DNA of 64,000 nucleotides, from the NCBI GenBank assembly GCA_002794775.1, contig NBAY01000015.1:310001-374000 (forward strand), written 5' to 3'. Shown here piece by piece: positions 33,050 to 44,516 of the stretch. The notes beneath the pieces are model-generated. The model was not told where the DNA came from. It saw only the letters and a list, made by a program, of their open reading frames with translations, and ran no database searches. The DNA is from Porodaedalea pini (taxonomy: Eukaryota > Basidiomycota > Agaricomycetes > Hymenochaetales > Hymenochaetaceae). Every line of letters starts with the position of its first letter. Within the stretch, counting starts at the first letter, position 1. The translations under genes and the position numbers were made by a program.

Positions 33050-35770
33050 GTCTGTGGGTGATATGCCGTTGACGGGTTGCCTTTGATGTGTAGGAGTTTG
33101 TATAGCTCCTTCATCATCGACGCGTCAAACTGCATGCCATGGTCATGGATGATCTTCTTCGGTAGGCTGTGGAGTCAGAAGACATGGTCGCGGTACAACT
33201 GAGCCATGCCTTCTGCTGATAGCTTTGTTGTTGTTGGGATCACATGCATCTGCTTTGAGAATCTATCCACGACGATGCAGATCGCGTTGTGTCCCTTCGA
33301 GTCTGGGAGCTCTCCAATGAGATTGACTGTAACAATTTCCCAAGGACCCTCAGGGACCGCGTTTGGGTAGAGTGGCCTTGACCTTGATGCCCTCAGAGCC
33401 TTTGTTCATTGACAGCAATCACACCCTCAGACATACGCTTGGATGTCGGAGAACATCAATGCCCACCAGAAATCTCGACGTACCAGTTCGACTGTCTTTG
33501 ATGCTCCTGGATGTCCTGCCAAGACCGAGTCATGGTACTCTCGCAACACCGATTCCTTCATTGTTGACAGGACATATACCTTTCCCTTCATTCACCATAG
33601 CCCGTCAACGTCCGTCAGTCCCGTCAGCCTTTCCGACTCGTCCTGCGCCCTTTGCGCTTCACCCACTCTGTCCAACACCTCATCATGCGATGTTCTCACC
33701 ATTCCACGGTTTAGCCACTTCTCCTTGATGAACATGACGCCGTTGTTGTCATCCTTGCCTTCGTCGTAGCCCGCCTTGCACGATAGCAGGTCCGCCTTGC
33801 CCATCGTCTTCCCTGACTTGTGTTCGAGGTGGAAGTCGAATTCCTTGAGCTCCGTTCACCAGCGAGCTTGGCGATAGCTCAGCTTCTGTGCTGACCTGAA
33901 GTAGGTGAGGTTGGTGTGGTCGGACCAGATCTCGATCTTGTGACAGGCACCAAGAAGGTACTGTCTCCATTCCTTGAGTGCTGAAATGATCGCAAGCATC
34001 TCCTTGTTGTAGATCTCGTAGTTTCATTCCACCGGCAGGAGCGCTTCTGACCTGTAGGTGACTACCCTCCACTTGCCTTCCTGCTTCTGCAACAACACAC
34101 CTCCTAGCGCAAAGTTAGATGAGTTTGCTTCAATGCAGAAGGGGCCCTCATCGTTCGCAATGGCTAGGACTGGAGGTGAGCAGAGATGTCATCTCAGCTC
34201 CTCAAATGCTTCCTGCTGTTCGGTCTCCCATACCCAGTCCTTCTTGCCTGTCAGTGACGTCAACGGATGGACTACCTTGCTGTAGTCCTTGATAAACCGT
34301 CATAGCCAGTTGCCCATGCTGAGGAACTGTTGCAGCTGTTTGATGTTTTGTGGGACAGGCCAGTCTGTGATCACTTCCATCTTTGCTGGGTCTGCCCTGA
34401 TTTCGCCATTACCGATGATGTGGCTGAGGTACTTTACCACCTTGGTGTCAAACTCGCACTTCTCCAGTTTCAGGTACAGGCCATTTTCTCGCAAGATCTG
34501 AAGGACGCGCCTCGATGTCTTGATATGTTCCTCGAGAGTTTGTGAGAGAATCAGTATGTCGTTGAGGTAGACGATGATCAAGTTGTCATAGATCAATCCC
34601 TTGAAGATGTGGTTGACAAAAGCCTGGAATGTCGCTGGTGCGTTACAAAGACCAAAGAACGTGACTGTCAGTTCAAAGAGACCCATGTTCATGCGGAATG
34701 CTGCCTTCCACTCATCACCTTCACAGATCTGGACATTGTAGTATCCCCAGCAAAGGTCAAGCTTGGTGATGAACTTTGCCTTCTTGACCTTGTCAACAAG
34801 TTCATCGATGAGGGGGAGAGGGTACTTGTTCTTGATCATCCCCTCATTAAGCTTCTAGTAGTCCTGAATTGGGTGTAAGGATTTGTTGGCCTTCTTGATG
34901 AAGAAAAAGGGCGATGCCATCAGTGAGATCGACTTTCATATGCGGCCCGACTTCAAGTTCTCTTCGAGGAAGTCCTTCAGCAACTGCTGTTCTGTCAGTG
35001 TCAATGGATAGATCTTGCAGTCGCTAGGCTTGAAGTCGGGTTTCAAGTTGATGACATGATCCCAGGGTCTATGTTCCAGCAGTTTCTCGAAGCCTTTTTC
35101 GCTGAAGATGTCGGCAAAGTCGTTGAGGTATGCGGGCCAGGACGCCTTGTCCATTTGCACCTCTCTCACCCTCCTCATCTCTTCCACAACCTCCTTCTTG
35201 ATTGCACACTCCTCTGGACAATGGGTGAATTCAATTGAACCTGTTTTCCAGTCGACTTCTGGGCTGTGGCGTCGAAGCCAGTCATAGCCCAGGAAGATGT
35301 TTGATGATGCCAGGGATGTCACTGCAAGGACTATCCTTTCCTTGTGATGTCCAATCATTAACTTGACGTCGACATATCTCTTGATCAGACCGGCCTCGTT
35401 GTGCGTGCCGTCCGCATTGAGCACCGCAAGGGGTCTGATGTAGCGCTTGGTTTCCAACCCATAGCGTTCGATGAACCTCATGTCAATGCATGATCCCGTA
35501 CACCCCAAATCCACGAGTGCATGCGCATCTACCTCCCTCATCTCACCCTCCACGTTACATCCAATGTTCAGGAGGAGGTCCAGCTGGCGTCTGCCAGTTC
35601 CCCTCACGAACAGTTGCTTGTACTCACTATTCTCGTTCACACCGGTGGGGACTTCATAATCGGGAAAACCATCGACATCGTTTGCATCTACGTATTGTAC
35701 AGATGGTTGGTTATATTTTAGTGGATCTCGATTTGAAGTTCCTTGTTCTTCTCGGTCAGTCGCCCCGATG
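33050..35770 (-). pseudogene. pol: Outer Gypsy Pol: protease, RT, RNase H, integrase N-part
   Basis: On the minus strand one frame is open apart from stops. Order is protease (ALVDLGCTGSCID, about 35530-35490), RT (LDLCWGYYN; YLNDILI in place of YxDDILI at about 34570), RNase H (IEANSS at about 34130, [15 protein letters not shown]), integrase zinc region (YHDSVLAGHPG), and the core start (TVNLIGELP, with N where the catalytic D is expected). Stops at 34936, 34300 and others are TGA at positions where Arg is usual. The first catalytic Asp of RT is lost. The integrase continues beyond the nested element at 26070. Confidence 0.92.
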
Positions 35771-35771
35771 G

Positions 35772-37091
35772 CTACACCTGACCACTCACAAAACCCTGCG
35801 AGTCAACAACCTCTTCGTCATCTCCCTCCTCTTCCACATAGTCCTCCACTGTCGACCTTTGAGTGTCTATGACTTCCTCAAATGCTGATTCCTTCATTGC
35901 GCCTAGCTCATCAGCGAGGAGGCGACGTTTGCTGGGCGCCATCATCTGCAGCATACGCTGCACAATTCCCTGTCCTTGTGGGCACTTGTCCTTGAAGTGA
36001 CCCAGTTGGCCGCAGATCCAGCACATGCGTCGGCATTGTGCCTCATTCATCGAGATGTCCATCGGTTGGCCAGCGCCTCCGAAAGTAACACCGGTTGCAT
36101 CACATTTATCAACATGTGGGGCCGCGACCGAATGGCAAGCCGGGGGCGCCTGTTGTTGTTGCGGGCGTGGCAGAGTCGGGAACGCACAGCCTCGTTGGAT
36201 GGCCCGGATCTGCTGTTTGCCTCAGTCGATCTCAATGGCCTTCTTCTTCCAGGCATTGTATGTTGTTGGGACCAGCATTGACCTCAGCACCCCTCATACC
36301 ACCTCGATGTTCATTGCTCATTTCAGGCGGTCACAGATGATGCTGTCGTCTGTTAGACCCACCCTCATGATGATGACATCAAGATCCTGGAAGAACTCAT
36401 CAGTGGTGAGGTCCTTCTGGACCTTGGTTTGGAACTTCGCTAGCGCCTTCTCCTTTCGGTTTGGGTCGTCGAATGAGGCATCCAGGCATTCCTGGAATCT
36501 CATCCAACTGTCGGTGAAAGTTACGATGCCAGCTGTCGTTGACTCCTCCACATAGTTCTGTGCCCACATTGCTGCATTGCCTCCCTTTAAGTAGGAGAGA
36601 GCAACGTATATCTTACTCTCCGATGTGGGGTATTGGCTCGGGTTTGCGGAGACAAAAAGGAGGACCTTGTGTTTGAAGTCTAGATAGTCGTCGCCACCAG
36701 TGAATTCACGTGGCTGGGCGACGTTGATACTGGGGGTCAGGGAATTGGCTGTAGCGACCGGTGTCGGGGCGTTGTTCGCCTGATGGGTGAAGGCGCCCGC
36801 GACGATCACTGCGATTTGCTCCATCTGTTGCTGACTGAACCCTCCTGTAGACATTTCTGGTTCAGGCGTTGGTGTTGAGGGTTCAGGGGGAGTTGGGGGC
36901 AACAGGTCCCTATTGGTCTCACAGTAGGGTCCTGGAGTCGGTGGTAGGTTGATGGTAGGCGTTGACGGTGCAGGTGACGACGGGACGGCTGGGGGCCACC
37001 TAGCTCTCCTTCCTTCTTCGTTCATCAGATACCAGCTATGCCGGACCTCACTCCACCAGATGTCGTATGTAATGCCACTATTGTTGGTCAC
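35772..37091 (-). pseudogene. gag: Gag polyprotein, outer Gypsy element
   Basis: The minus-strand frame of about 440 codons has a Pro-rich N-terminus, a gag capsid region (AQPREFTGGDDYLDFKHKV, AMWAQNYVEE) and a CX2CX4HX4C zinc knuckle (CWICGQLGHFKDKC) at about 36030. It is broken by three TGA codons (36318-36320, 36294-36296, 36222-36224 on the plus scale), each at a position that reads as Arg in related elements. It lies in a different frame from the outer pol. Confidence 0.88.
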
Positions 37092-37564
37092 GACGTAGCT
37101 TGGTCAGTCTGGATCCCAATGGGCTGATGCAGGGAGGGCCCGTTGCTGTTTGTCAGTGAGATCTATCTTGACAACAGCAGAGGAACAGGGATCGGTTGTG
37201 CGTTCAATCCGGGGTTACGCCAACGTTGAATGGGTTCGTCGGCGAGGTTGATGATGAGGCGGAAAGACGCGGCAGAGATAACAATCGACAACGATGTTGA
37301 CGACTGAACATGTAATGTCACCCACATCCAGGTTAAGTGGCTCCTCCACCAAAGGGAAATGCGGAGAGCCAGGGTCGGGAAAAGTCGGTTGTGAAGTTTA
37401 TGTAATACATGAACATCCAAAAACGTCTGGGCAGGGTTGAGGGTTGTCGTTTAGGGGGTTTACACTTCAAGTCCATCGAGGGGAGCGCTCCTCTAGACTG
37501 AGTGAAGGCGAGTCGACAGCGACAACGTATGCTGGGGATGAGCCTGGGTGGGGTTCTGCTTTTA

Positions 37565-38033
37565 TGTTAGGCGGAGCTCTGGGAGAATCTCAGAGCAGGC
37601 AACCTCAACGCGCAGCACCTGACGGTGATGCAGACATTGTCTGGGACTAGTTGTATCTCAAGCTCGCAGCACCTGACAGTGATGATGAAGTCTCGGGCAA
37701 CTGGTATACTCAGACTAGGTCGTCGCAGAGGTAAGAGGATTAATATAAGACTAAACTAATACAAGGGGGACGAGTCTCACCTAGGTTGTCATGGAGGTAA
37801 GAGGAAAAGCAGAACAAGGAGTTCATGCAATTCCTGAGACCTTATATAGCGACGACCGTGAGACTATATTACCTAATGTTACCTAAGCAAACAGAATGGA
37901 ATGAATGAAGGTCATGTGAAAAGAGTGTGGGAAATGATTGAAAAAGATGATTAATTATAATGAAAAGGAGTGATTAAAAGAAAAGAAATGATAAAAAGGA
38001 AAATAAAAGAAGGGAAAAGTTCAAATCCTGACA
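37565..38033 (-). repeat. 5' LTR of outer Gypsy element
   Basis: This 469-bp copy matches 24722-25190. It keeps many CpG sites that are TpG or CpA in the other LTR, and the reverse also occurs. Confidence 0.9.
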
Positions 38034-39701
38034 GTGAGCTAAACTCCAGGTGACACAGCATGAGCTCGAAGCCACTCTGAAGAAATATGGACAAATGCAA
38101 CAGCAATATGAGTCAGCTATCAATTATGCATCACAATGTGCATCCAGTAGACTCACTAAAATAAAAGCAAGCCAGAAACACCAGAATACTCTCCTTATGT
38201 GTCTCCTTCAAACTCGAGCATGTCTTCAGAAACTCGAGGACTTCAAGACAGCTATAGCACATACCCTAGTGCTTGTGGATAAAGGCGTGTATACACCTGC
38301 TGTTCAAGCACTCATATGCAACCTTGTTATGCTGGGATGCCCACTTCAAAATGCTGGGAAAGCTTTTGATACTTTCATTCAATTTACCATGGGCCTCCTT
38401 CACCCTGATTAAACAAAATTAAAAAAACAGAAGGCTCAGATGAGCTGATGAACAGTTACTAGGATCATGACAGAAGGGAGCATAGCTGTTGATGTGCAGC
38501 TGAGGTATGAGCTAGTCCGAATGCCTGGTAAGTTTCAAAACAACAATCAGAGTCTGGGATGCAGAGAGTGCGGATGCATATACTCACCTTTTGTTTGACC
38601 AGCATTTACAAGTGGCGGTAATGGAACAACCAATAAAGCCCAGAACTTTGAGTCCTACCACCTTAACATTCAAGTGCTGAGCTCATACTTGAAGGACAAT
38701 CAGTCAAATGAGCATAAAGTTCGACTGGCTGAAGTAAGGATATCAGCAAACCATAAATCAGAAATACAGAAAGCTGGCAATATAGCTTGCTTGAATAACA
38801 TCCTGTCCATCTTCAAGAAATCTCCTTTAGCTTTGTCAGTTGATCTCCCACCGCAGCCAATTAATGAGAGGTTTCTTGCTATGAAATTCACTGGAACACA
38901 TAGTGATCATGCTGAAGACCAGAAAGCAAAACATCATCAGCTTAGCAAATGGAAAAAAGAACAGACAGAACTCAGGTTGGGAGAGAAATACCTTTACAAA
39001 TGGCCTGCCAAAGAACACAAAGATATCATCTTGAATGCCAAATTGTTGTTGATTGAGAGCTTGGGCAGTGAGGACACTTGGGAGGACCTGGACAAGGAAG
39101 AATAGGAGGTACAGAAGTCAGCAGCAATGGACGTGCTTTTGAAGGAGCTTGTTGGGGAATCTTACCTGCATCTTTCTGAGAAGAATCAGTGCTCTCTGCA
39201 CCTCTGGATTTGGACCGGCTGCAAAATGCACAAGGAACTGAACCTAGTAAAAGGTGGTGTGGCTAGAATGAAGAAGAAGTGGGACTCACTGCTGGTTTCA
39301 CCTGTTGCACTCATGAACAGAGATAATGCAGCCATCCTTGAGCTTGCAGATGGTGATGAAGAGAATGCAGCCGGGCTTGGGTGCATGAAGTATCAACTGG
39401 GGGAGCTGTGAAGCTCGCCAGTCTCATTGTCACCATAATGAATGACAAGGATGATAAAAAGGGTCAGCACAACTTGTTTTAAGACCATACTAAAGTTGTG
39501 CAGGGATGCACTTTCACCTTCCCTGGCACTTCCAAAACCTGGTATGGCTCATTTGCTGAAGCAGCAGCAGAAATCATCACAAACCTAGATTTTTACATCA
39601 ATTATATGGACTATATGCATGTTCTGAAAGAGAAACAAACCTTGAACCATCTTGAATCAAACATTCTGAAAGGTTTACTTGATGGGCCAATGTGGACCAA
39701 G

Positions 39702-40140
39702 TGTTAGGACTCAAACTATTCCTTTTCTTTTATTCTCCTTTCTACCACTTCTTTATTTTAATTGCCCCTTTCCATTATATTTAATCGTCTTTTCAACCAT
39801 TTCCCACACTCCTTTCACATGACCTTCATTTGTTCCATTCCACTCCTTTTATGTAATCTTAGACAATTGGGCAACTGGTTCTCATGAGGTGATCACTGTA
39901 TATAAGGAAGAGGAATTGCATCTGAACACCTGTTCTGCTTTTCCTCTTATCTCCGCGATGACCTAGGTGAGACCACGTCCCCCTCCTGTAGTAGAGTATA
40001 TTGTATTAATCCTCTTAACTCCACGATGACCTAGCCTGAGTACAGCGTGTCCCGAGTCTCTGCTCAAGTATAGCACATCCCAGACGACAGTCAGCTGAGG
40101 CCTGCCCGGTCCGAGTTGTCTCCTGGACTCCTGCCTAACA
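39702..40140 (+). mobile_element. Solo LTR in the transposase-like gene
   Basis: A 439-bp sequence starts TGTTAGGACTC and ends CTGCCTAACA. It is related to the outer Gypsy LTR in structure and partial sequence (the gcttttcctcttatctccgcgatgacctagg block). The exact 5-bp duplication CCAAG flanks it (39697-39701 and 40141-40145). Removing it rejoins the transposase-like frame before ALYQEAISH. It is the scar of LTR-LTR recombination. Confidence 0.92.
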
Positions 40141-41201
40141 CCAAGCTCATAGTCATGGCACTGTATCAGGAGGCCATCTCCCATTCCTATGTCACCTTCA
40201 TGTGTGGCCCTGGATTAGAACATCAGAATGCACTAGATATGGCTCTGCTTCATCAGAATGTCAAGAACCACATAAAAAAGCTCATCAACTCTCCTCAAAT
40301 TATCCTTTCTCCTGATGCTGATCCTCAAATCATGACACTGAATGGTCTTGACTATTGGAAATGGCTGGAGGCCATCAAAGTGATCCAATTGCTCATGCTG
40401 GAGCTTCCATATCTTGAAGAGATTTTTGTGACTTTTCTAGAGGAGGCTTTGATCACCTGGGAGTGATTCTCAGCTGAGTTCACAGACAACAGGGAAATCT
40501 CAAAACTCACCAAAGATGAAAGGAACATTGCATGGATGCCTACTACAAACAACGTGAATGAAGGTGCTTTGGGTGCATACAGGGTGTTTGCATGCAAGAA
40601 TCTGAGCACAATGTTAGATCTATTCAATGCAATCTTCAGATTTCAACAAAATGACACACAAGAATTTATGCAAGCCAAGCTTACCAGAGAGCAGGATCAG
40701 AAGTTCATTAGAAAAGAAGCACACATTCATATCTCAAGCAGACTCAATAAGAAATGAAGATGAGCTATTCATGAGGAGCATATGGCCCATGTATTTGCCA
40801 AATGGCAAAAAACTGCAGTGAGAGCAGAAAAGTGGTCACAAAGAGAAGAGTTCCTCAAAAATCTTGAACTTATTCTCGATCTTGATCGAGTGCAACATTT
40901 GACAGTCGTGCAGTTGAAGGATCAGTTAGACAAGCTTAGAAGAGATGATTCAGAGATTCTAAAGGATAGTACAATGAAAAAGAGAGATGAGTGGCTGCAG
41001 GAATTGATAGGAGTGCTAGCGCAGCATAATGCGGCATGTATTAACTTAGAAAGAACTCTCAAGGATTGACATGCAAATCACCGTGTGTATGCGATCACTT
41101 TGTGTAACCGAGGCAGCGAGGCTCAGTAAAAGCTTCCATTGATATCCCTCTGACAGATACTGTCTAATCTTATCAAACTGATGTATTCCGGAATTTCTAC
41201 A

Positions 41202-41531
41202 TACAGGTGGTTCTGAAAAGTGTTCAGCCCCCTATTTCTGGAATCGATTGATGTTGCCTAAGCAGGAAGGTGACTAGTATGAGAGAGAAAACACTGGTCA
41301 TTGAATATACACAATTCTCCCATTATTTAACAGGAACTAGTGTAAATTGAGTGTATGTATATAATGGATACCTGTATAATTTTCTCCAGACTGATTTTGC
41401 TTGAAGGATGAGGAGACAGATGACAGAATGTGTGAGACGGAGGATTTGATCATGCAAATCACCTTCCTGCTTAGGCCATGTTGATCGATTCCAAAAACAG
41501 GGGGGCCGAACACTTTTCGGAACCACCTGTA
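41202..41531. mobile_element. TA-flanked inverted-repeat element (MITE), family 3
   Basis: The ends are TACAGGTGGTTC(T/C)GAAAAGTG and its complement, pairing imperfectly over about 80 bp. TA lies at both edges and no coding is seen. The 330-bp length and TA target site suit a Tc1/mariner-derived MITE. Confidence 0.85.
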
Positions 41532-41534
41532 AAT

Positions 41535-42035
41535 TACAGTGTTTCCCAAAAATGATGACAGTCTGCGATTTTGAGTGCTTTTTTTTGAGCTGCCTAATTG
41601 AGATAGCTGAGCCTGTTTTGGCAGGTGAGACTATGATGCGCGGCACACGCGTCTCTTCAGCGTCTTGTCTGTCAGTGGCAATGGCTCAACAGCCTGGCCA
41701 ATATTAATGTTCCTCCTTCTATCTCCCAGATGAAAGTGAGCAAACTTGGCCAGCTTCAGATCTTGGCCTCCCACTCTCCTTTGAACACTATAGAGGTCCA
41801 CATGCCACACCTTCTCAAGACCTGATGTTTATTGGCAATGGTAAGCAACAGCCACATTCCTCACAGTTTATTGTGGAGAAGCACACATTAATATTGACAC
41901 AGGAGATGCTGTAGAGATGCGCGTGCCGCGCATCACAGTCTCACTTGCCAAAACAAGCTCGGCTATCTCAATTAGGCAGCTCAAAAAAACAGCACTCAAA
42001 ATCACAGACTGTCATTATTTTTGGGAAACGCTGTA
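41535..42035. mobile_element. TA-flanked inverted-repeat element (MITE), family 4
   Basis: The ends are TACAG(T/C)GTTTCCCAAAAAT and its complement, pairing over about 120 bp. TA lies at both edges and the centre is unique, about 260 bp with no supported gene. It starts only three bases after the preceding MITE but belongs to a different family by end sequence. Confidence 0.85.
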
Positions 42036-42197
42036 CAAGAAGGCGGCACGGTTTTTGTTGCGACCAATTACTATATAAGGTGCAAATTCAAGCTCAGTCC
42101 CCAAAAAATGCTCACGCGCGACTCGCGGCGATTGCCCACCCCCACCAGTAAGTTACAACTGGCGGTCCACGCGTCAGTCTGATTAGTCACCTAAAGT

Positions 42198-43524
42198 ATG
42201 AGACTACAAACGACATCCGCGACCATGACCACGACGGAACCCTCTACAGCCGCATCTGATTCTGAACTTGTCTTCCTATCCATACAATCTCCCAATATTC
42301 AAAAACCAGTTCTTCTCCTGAGAATTCCTCATGCGGCATTCCCTCTGTACTCAACAAAACCACGTAAGTGGCTTCAGTACGCGGGTTTTGCCATCACCGG
42401 AAAGCAGGGCGAACCCTTCCAAGACCCACCGTCCGACCCGGAGCTAAAAGAGGAACAAGAACCGTATTCCTGTGACCTGGAGCTCGAAGTCGAAGCTGGT
42501 GACAGGTTTACTTATCGTATAAATGAAGAACCTGTGCTGTTCGACTGGCGTCTGCGACCTCCTGGTTGCAGTCCCCAGGCTAGCCTGACTTCAGATTCAA
42601 CAACAGCGATCCATATTAGAGACGATGCAAAGACCGCCTACGGCGTGTGCTCATTCACTGAGTTACCTGGAACTTTCTGTGATGCTTGCCACCTTATTCC
42701 TCGCAACAGAGGCAACGCCGTGAGTCTGTCGAACGTGAAACGTCGTCGACCATCGATCGGCTCACAATGCTTCACAGTACATGCGGGAGCTCTACAGACT
42801 TCGTGGTGATGTGGGTAGTGCTATTGAGATCGATGACGCAAAAAAGTTCTGTTCTGTAACGCAAGTATTCACCGCGGTTTGGACACGAAAATGGTTGCCT
42901 TCTTGAAGGTTCGTCCTCCGTGACTCATTCCAAACAAGCCTGATATAAAAGGGATGCCCAAAGACACCAAATCACGCTCTCAAATCGAACGAGGTCGTTC
43001 TGAACGGGCCAGATGAAGACGACGCAGAAGCGTATCGCGTCACGGTCCACTGTTTTAGTACAGATGAGTCTGCTCTCCGCGCGGGAGTTTATCCGACCTA
43101 ATCGTAAGCCGTCGGCCAGAGGACTTCATTTTTGATGTCGTCTATGCCTGCAATCTGTTCAGTTGTTGGGGAGTCAGCCCAAATGAATTCGTCGAGAAGG
43201 AGAGAAAGACTGTTTGGTGACGACGAGCTTGAATACAGAGAAGGTCCTGCCGGCGAAAAAGCCAAGCAAGATGCTCAAATCAAGGAACAGGCCAAGGCCA
43301 CAAGACGTGCCGAACGAGCTGAACGGAGGGGCAGGTCTGACAACGCTCGCGAGAACTCACAAGAGCCCCTTGACGCCATGGACTACATAATGATAATAAG
43401 CTTATGGGCGAATAACACGTCGATGGCGGAAATGGAGGCGCATGACAGAGCGATGGAGGAGGAGGAAAGGCAGAGGAAGATGCGGGAAACGGAGGCGTGG
43501 GTGCGAGGAGTGCCGTTGGGCTAA
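42198..43524 (+). pseudogene. HNH-endonuclease-like gene, probably frameshifted
   Basis: Exon 1 runs from the ATG at 42198 (or 42228) to about 42718 and ends after CSFTELPGTFCDACHLIPRNRG, an HNH-type core with Cys and His in the expected places. A good GTGAGT..CACAG intron (about 42719-42777) leads to YMRELYRLRG. The next conserved stretch, FCNASIHRGLDTKMVAFLK (about 42850-42915), is only reached by a one-base shift at an A-run near 42841. TPNHALKSNEV follows after another probable intron, then FIFDVVYACNLFSCWG in yet another frame, and a Glu/Arg-rich helix (43260-43520). Such proteins are numerous in Agaricomycetes; their role is unclear. Sequencing error in the A-run is possible. Confidence 0.55.
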
Positions 43525-44516
43525 GACATAGTTTGCTCTCCTCCTTCACAGTTTCTTTTTTGTTAGCGTCCTGTCTATCGTAGTTTCAGTGTAATCAGAA
43601 ATCATTCTTAGCTGTGCGTCAAGTTCATGAAAGCAACCTGTATTTGGTGACCATACTAACAGAGAGCCACAGACACAAGCACATTCGAAATTCGGGACCG
43701 TGATTCTCAATTACAGTATATGATTGGACGGAAGCTGTGAGACAAACTGGATGGACCATACCGCAAAGGGACATGCCGCGAATGCTGGTGCGCCATGACG
43801 CCCGGGTTCTACCGCAAGTACTTATTGAGGATTTACCTGGAGTAGGCATTTGCATTTGCGCAAGAACTCATAGCAGGCCAGTGTACATACTTCAATAAGG
43901 AGGGCGGAGTTCTCGACCATGCCACTTCCATTGCACGAAAAATTCAGTTCTTTAGATTTGTCACTAGCAGCCGGATGACGGCTTTTGGACACAGCGAGCT
44001 GAAGGGAATGATAAATGAGTGTGGGTGAAGGAGCGAAGTGTCAAGGGAAAGTCCAGTGTACAAACACGGATACAAAGACAAGTTCGAAAGAATTGATGAA
44101 TAAATCGGAGAAAGCGAAAAACAAAATATGAAGGGAAAATGACAGGGGGTAATGTTACCGAAGGACGTCCAACGAGTTCGATGAGATAATCATTGCCAAA
44201 GAAATAAAGGAGAAAGAGGGATAGAAGAAGCAAAAGGGGGGACAAGAGAAGAGAAGAGATGGATGACAGGAAGAACCTATATGATGACAGATGATCCTAC
44301 ATAACTTATGAATAGATAATGTACACTGGTGGTACAAAGGCCAATGGTCCCCGATGTGTATCTTTTTTGAAAAGAGGAGCCCTGTCATTGGCAATCCGGT
44401 ATGGGGACCGACGATACATTGATCGAAAACAATGAGGTTGGAGATAGCGGTTGCATACAAAGTGTTGGTACGCAATACATGAGTAGTTTGTGGACGGATT
44501 GGTATGATGGTTGAGA
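43525..44516. other. Intergenic region between HNH-like gene and 1370-residue gene
   Basis: About 1 kb without a supported gene. The small frames on both strands have no recognisable domain. It must hold the 3' flanks of two converging genes. Confidence 0.5.

Larger units (their letters stand above)
24722..38033 (-). mobile_element. Outer Ty3/Gypsy chromovirus (minus strand), interrupted
   Basis: Two 469-bp direct repeats (24722-25190 and 37565-38033) form the LTRs. They start TGTCAGGATT and end CCTAACA on the minus strand. The flanking pentamers are ATGAG and GTGAG, a target duplication with one transition. Internal order on the minus strand is gag, protease, RT, RNase H, integrase, chromodomain, PPT. 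The element is split by the nested element at 26071-33049. My eye alignment of the LTRs gives 24 differences, 23 of them transitions, which is much older than the nested copy. It lies in an intron of the transposase-like gene. Confidence 0.92.
24343..41069 (+). pseudogene. Transposase-like gene relic, split by retroelements
   Basis: The coding pieces are 24343-24682, 38050-39700 and 40141-41069. The first piece is coiled-coil (about 100 residues). An intron starts at GTTGGT near 24686 and its acceptor lies at about 38049; the outer Gypsy element sits inside that intron. Later motifs follow the order I know from a repetitive Agaricomycete transposase-like family: SRRTV (now S, TGA, TGA, TV at 38443-38457), GNGTTNKAQNFES (about 38610), GCKMHKELN..KGG (39217-39258), NDKDDKKGQ (39442-39468), then AWMPTTNNVNEGALGAYR (40530-40583). 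A solo LTR at 39702-40140 splits the piece before ALYQEA. Several stops are TGA at expected Arg, such as 40464. Assignment to a superfamily is uncertain. Confidence 0.65.
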
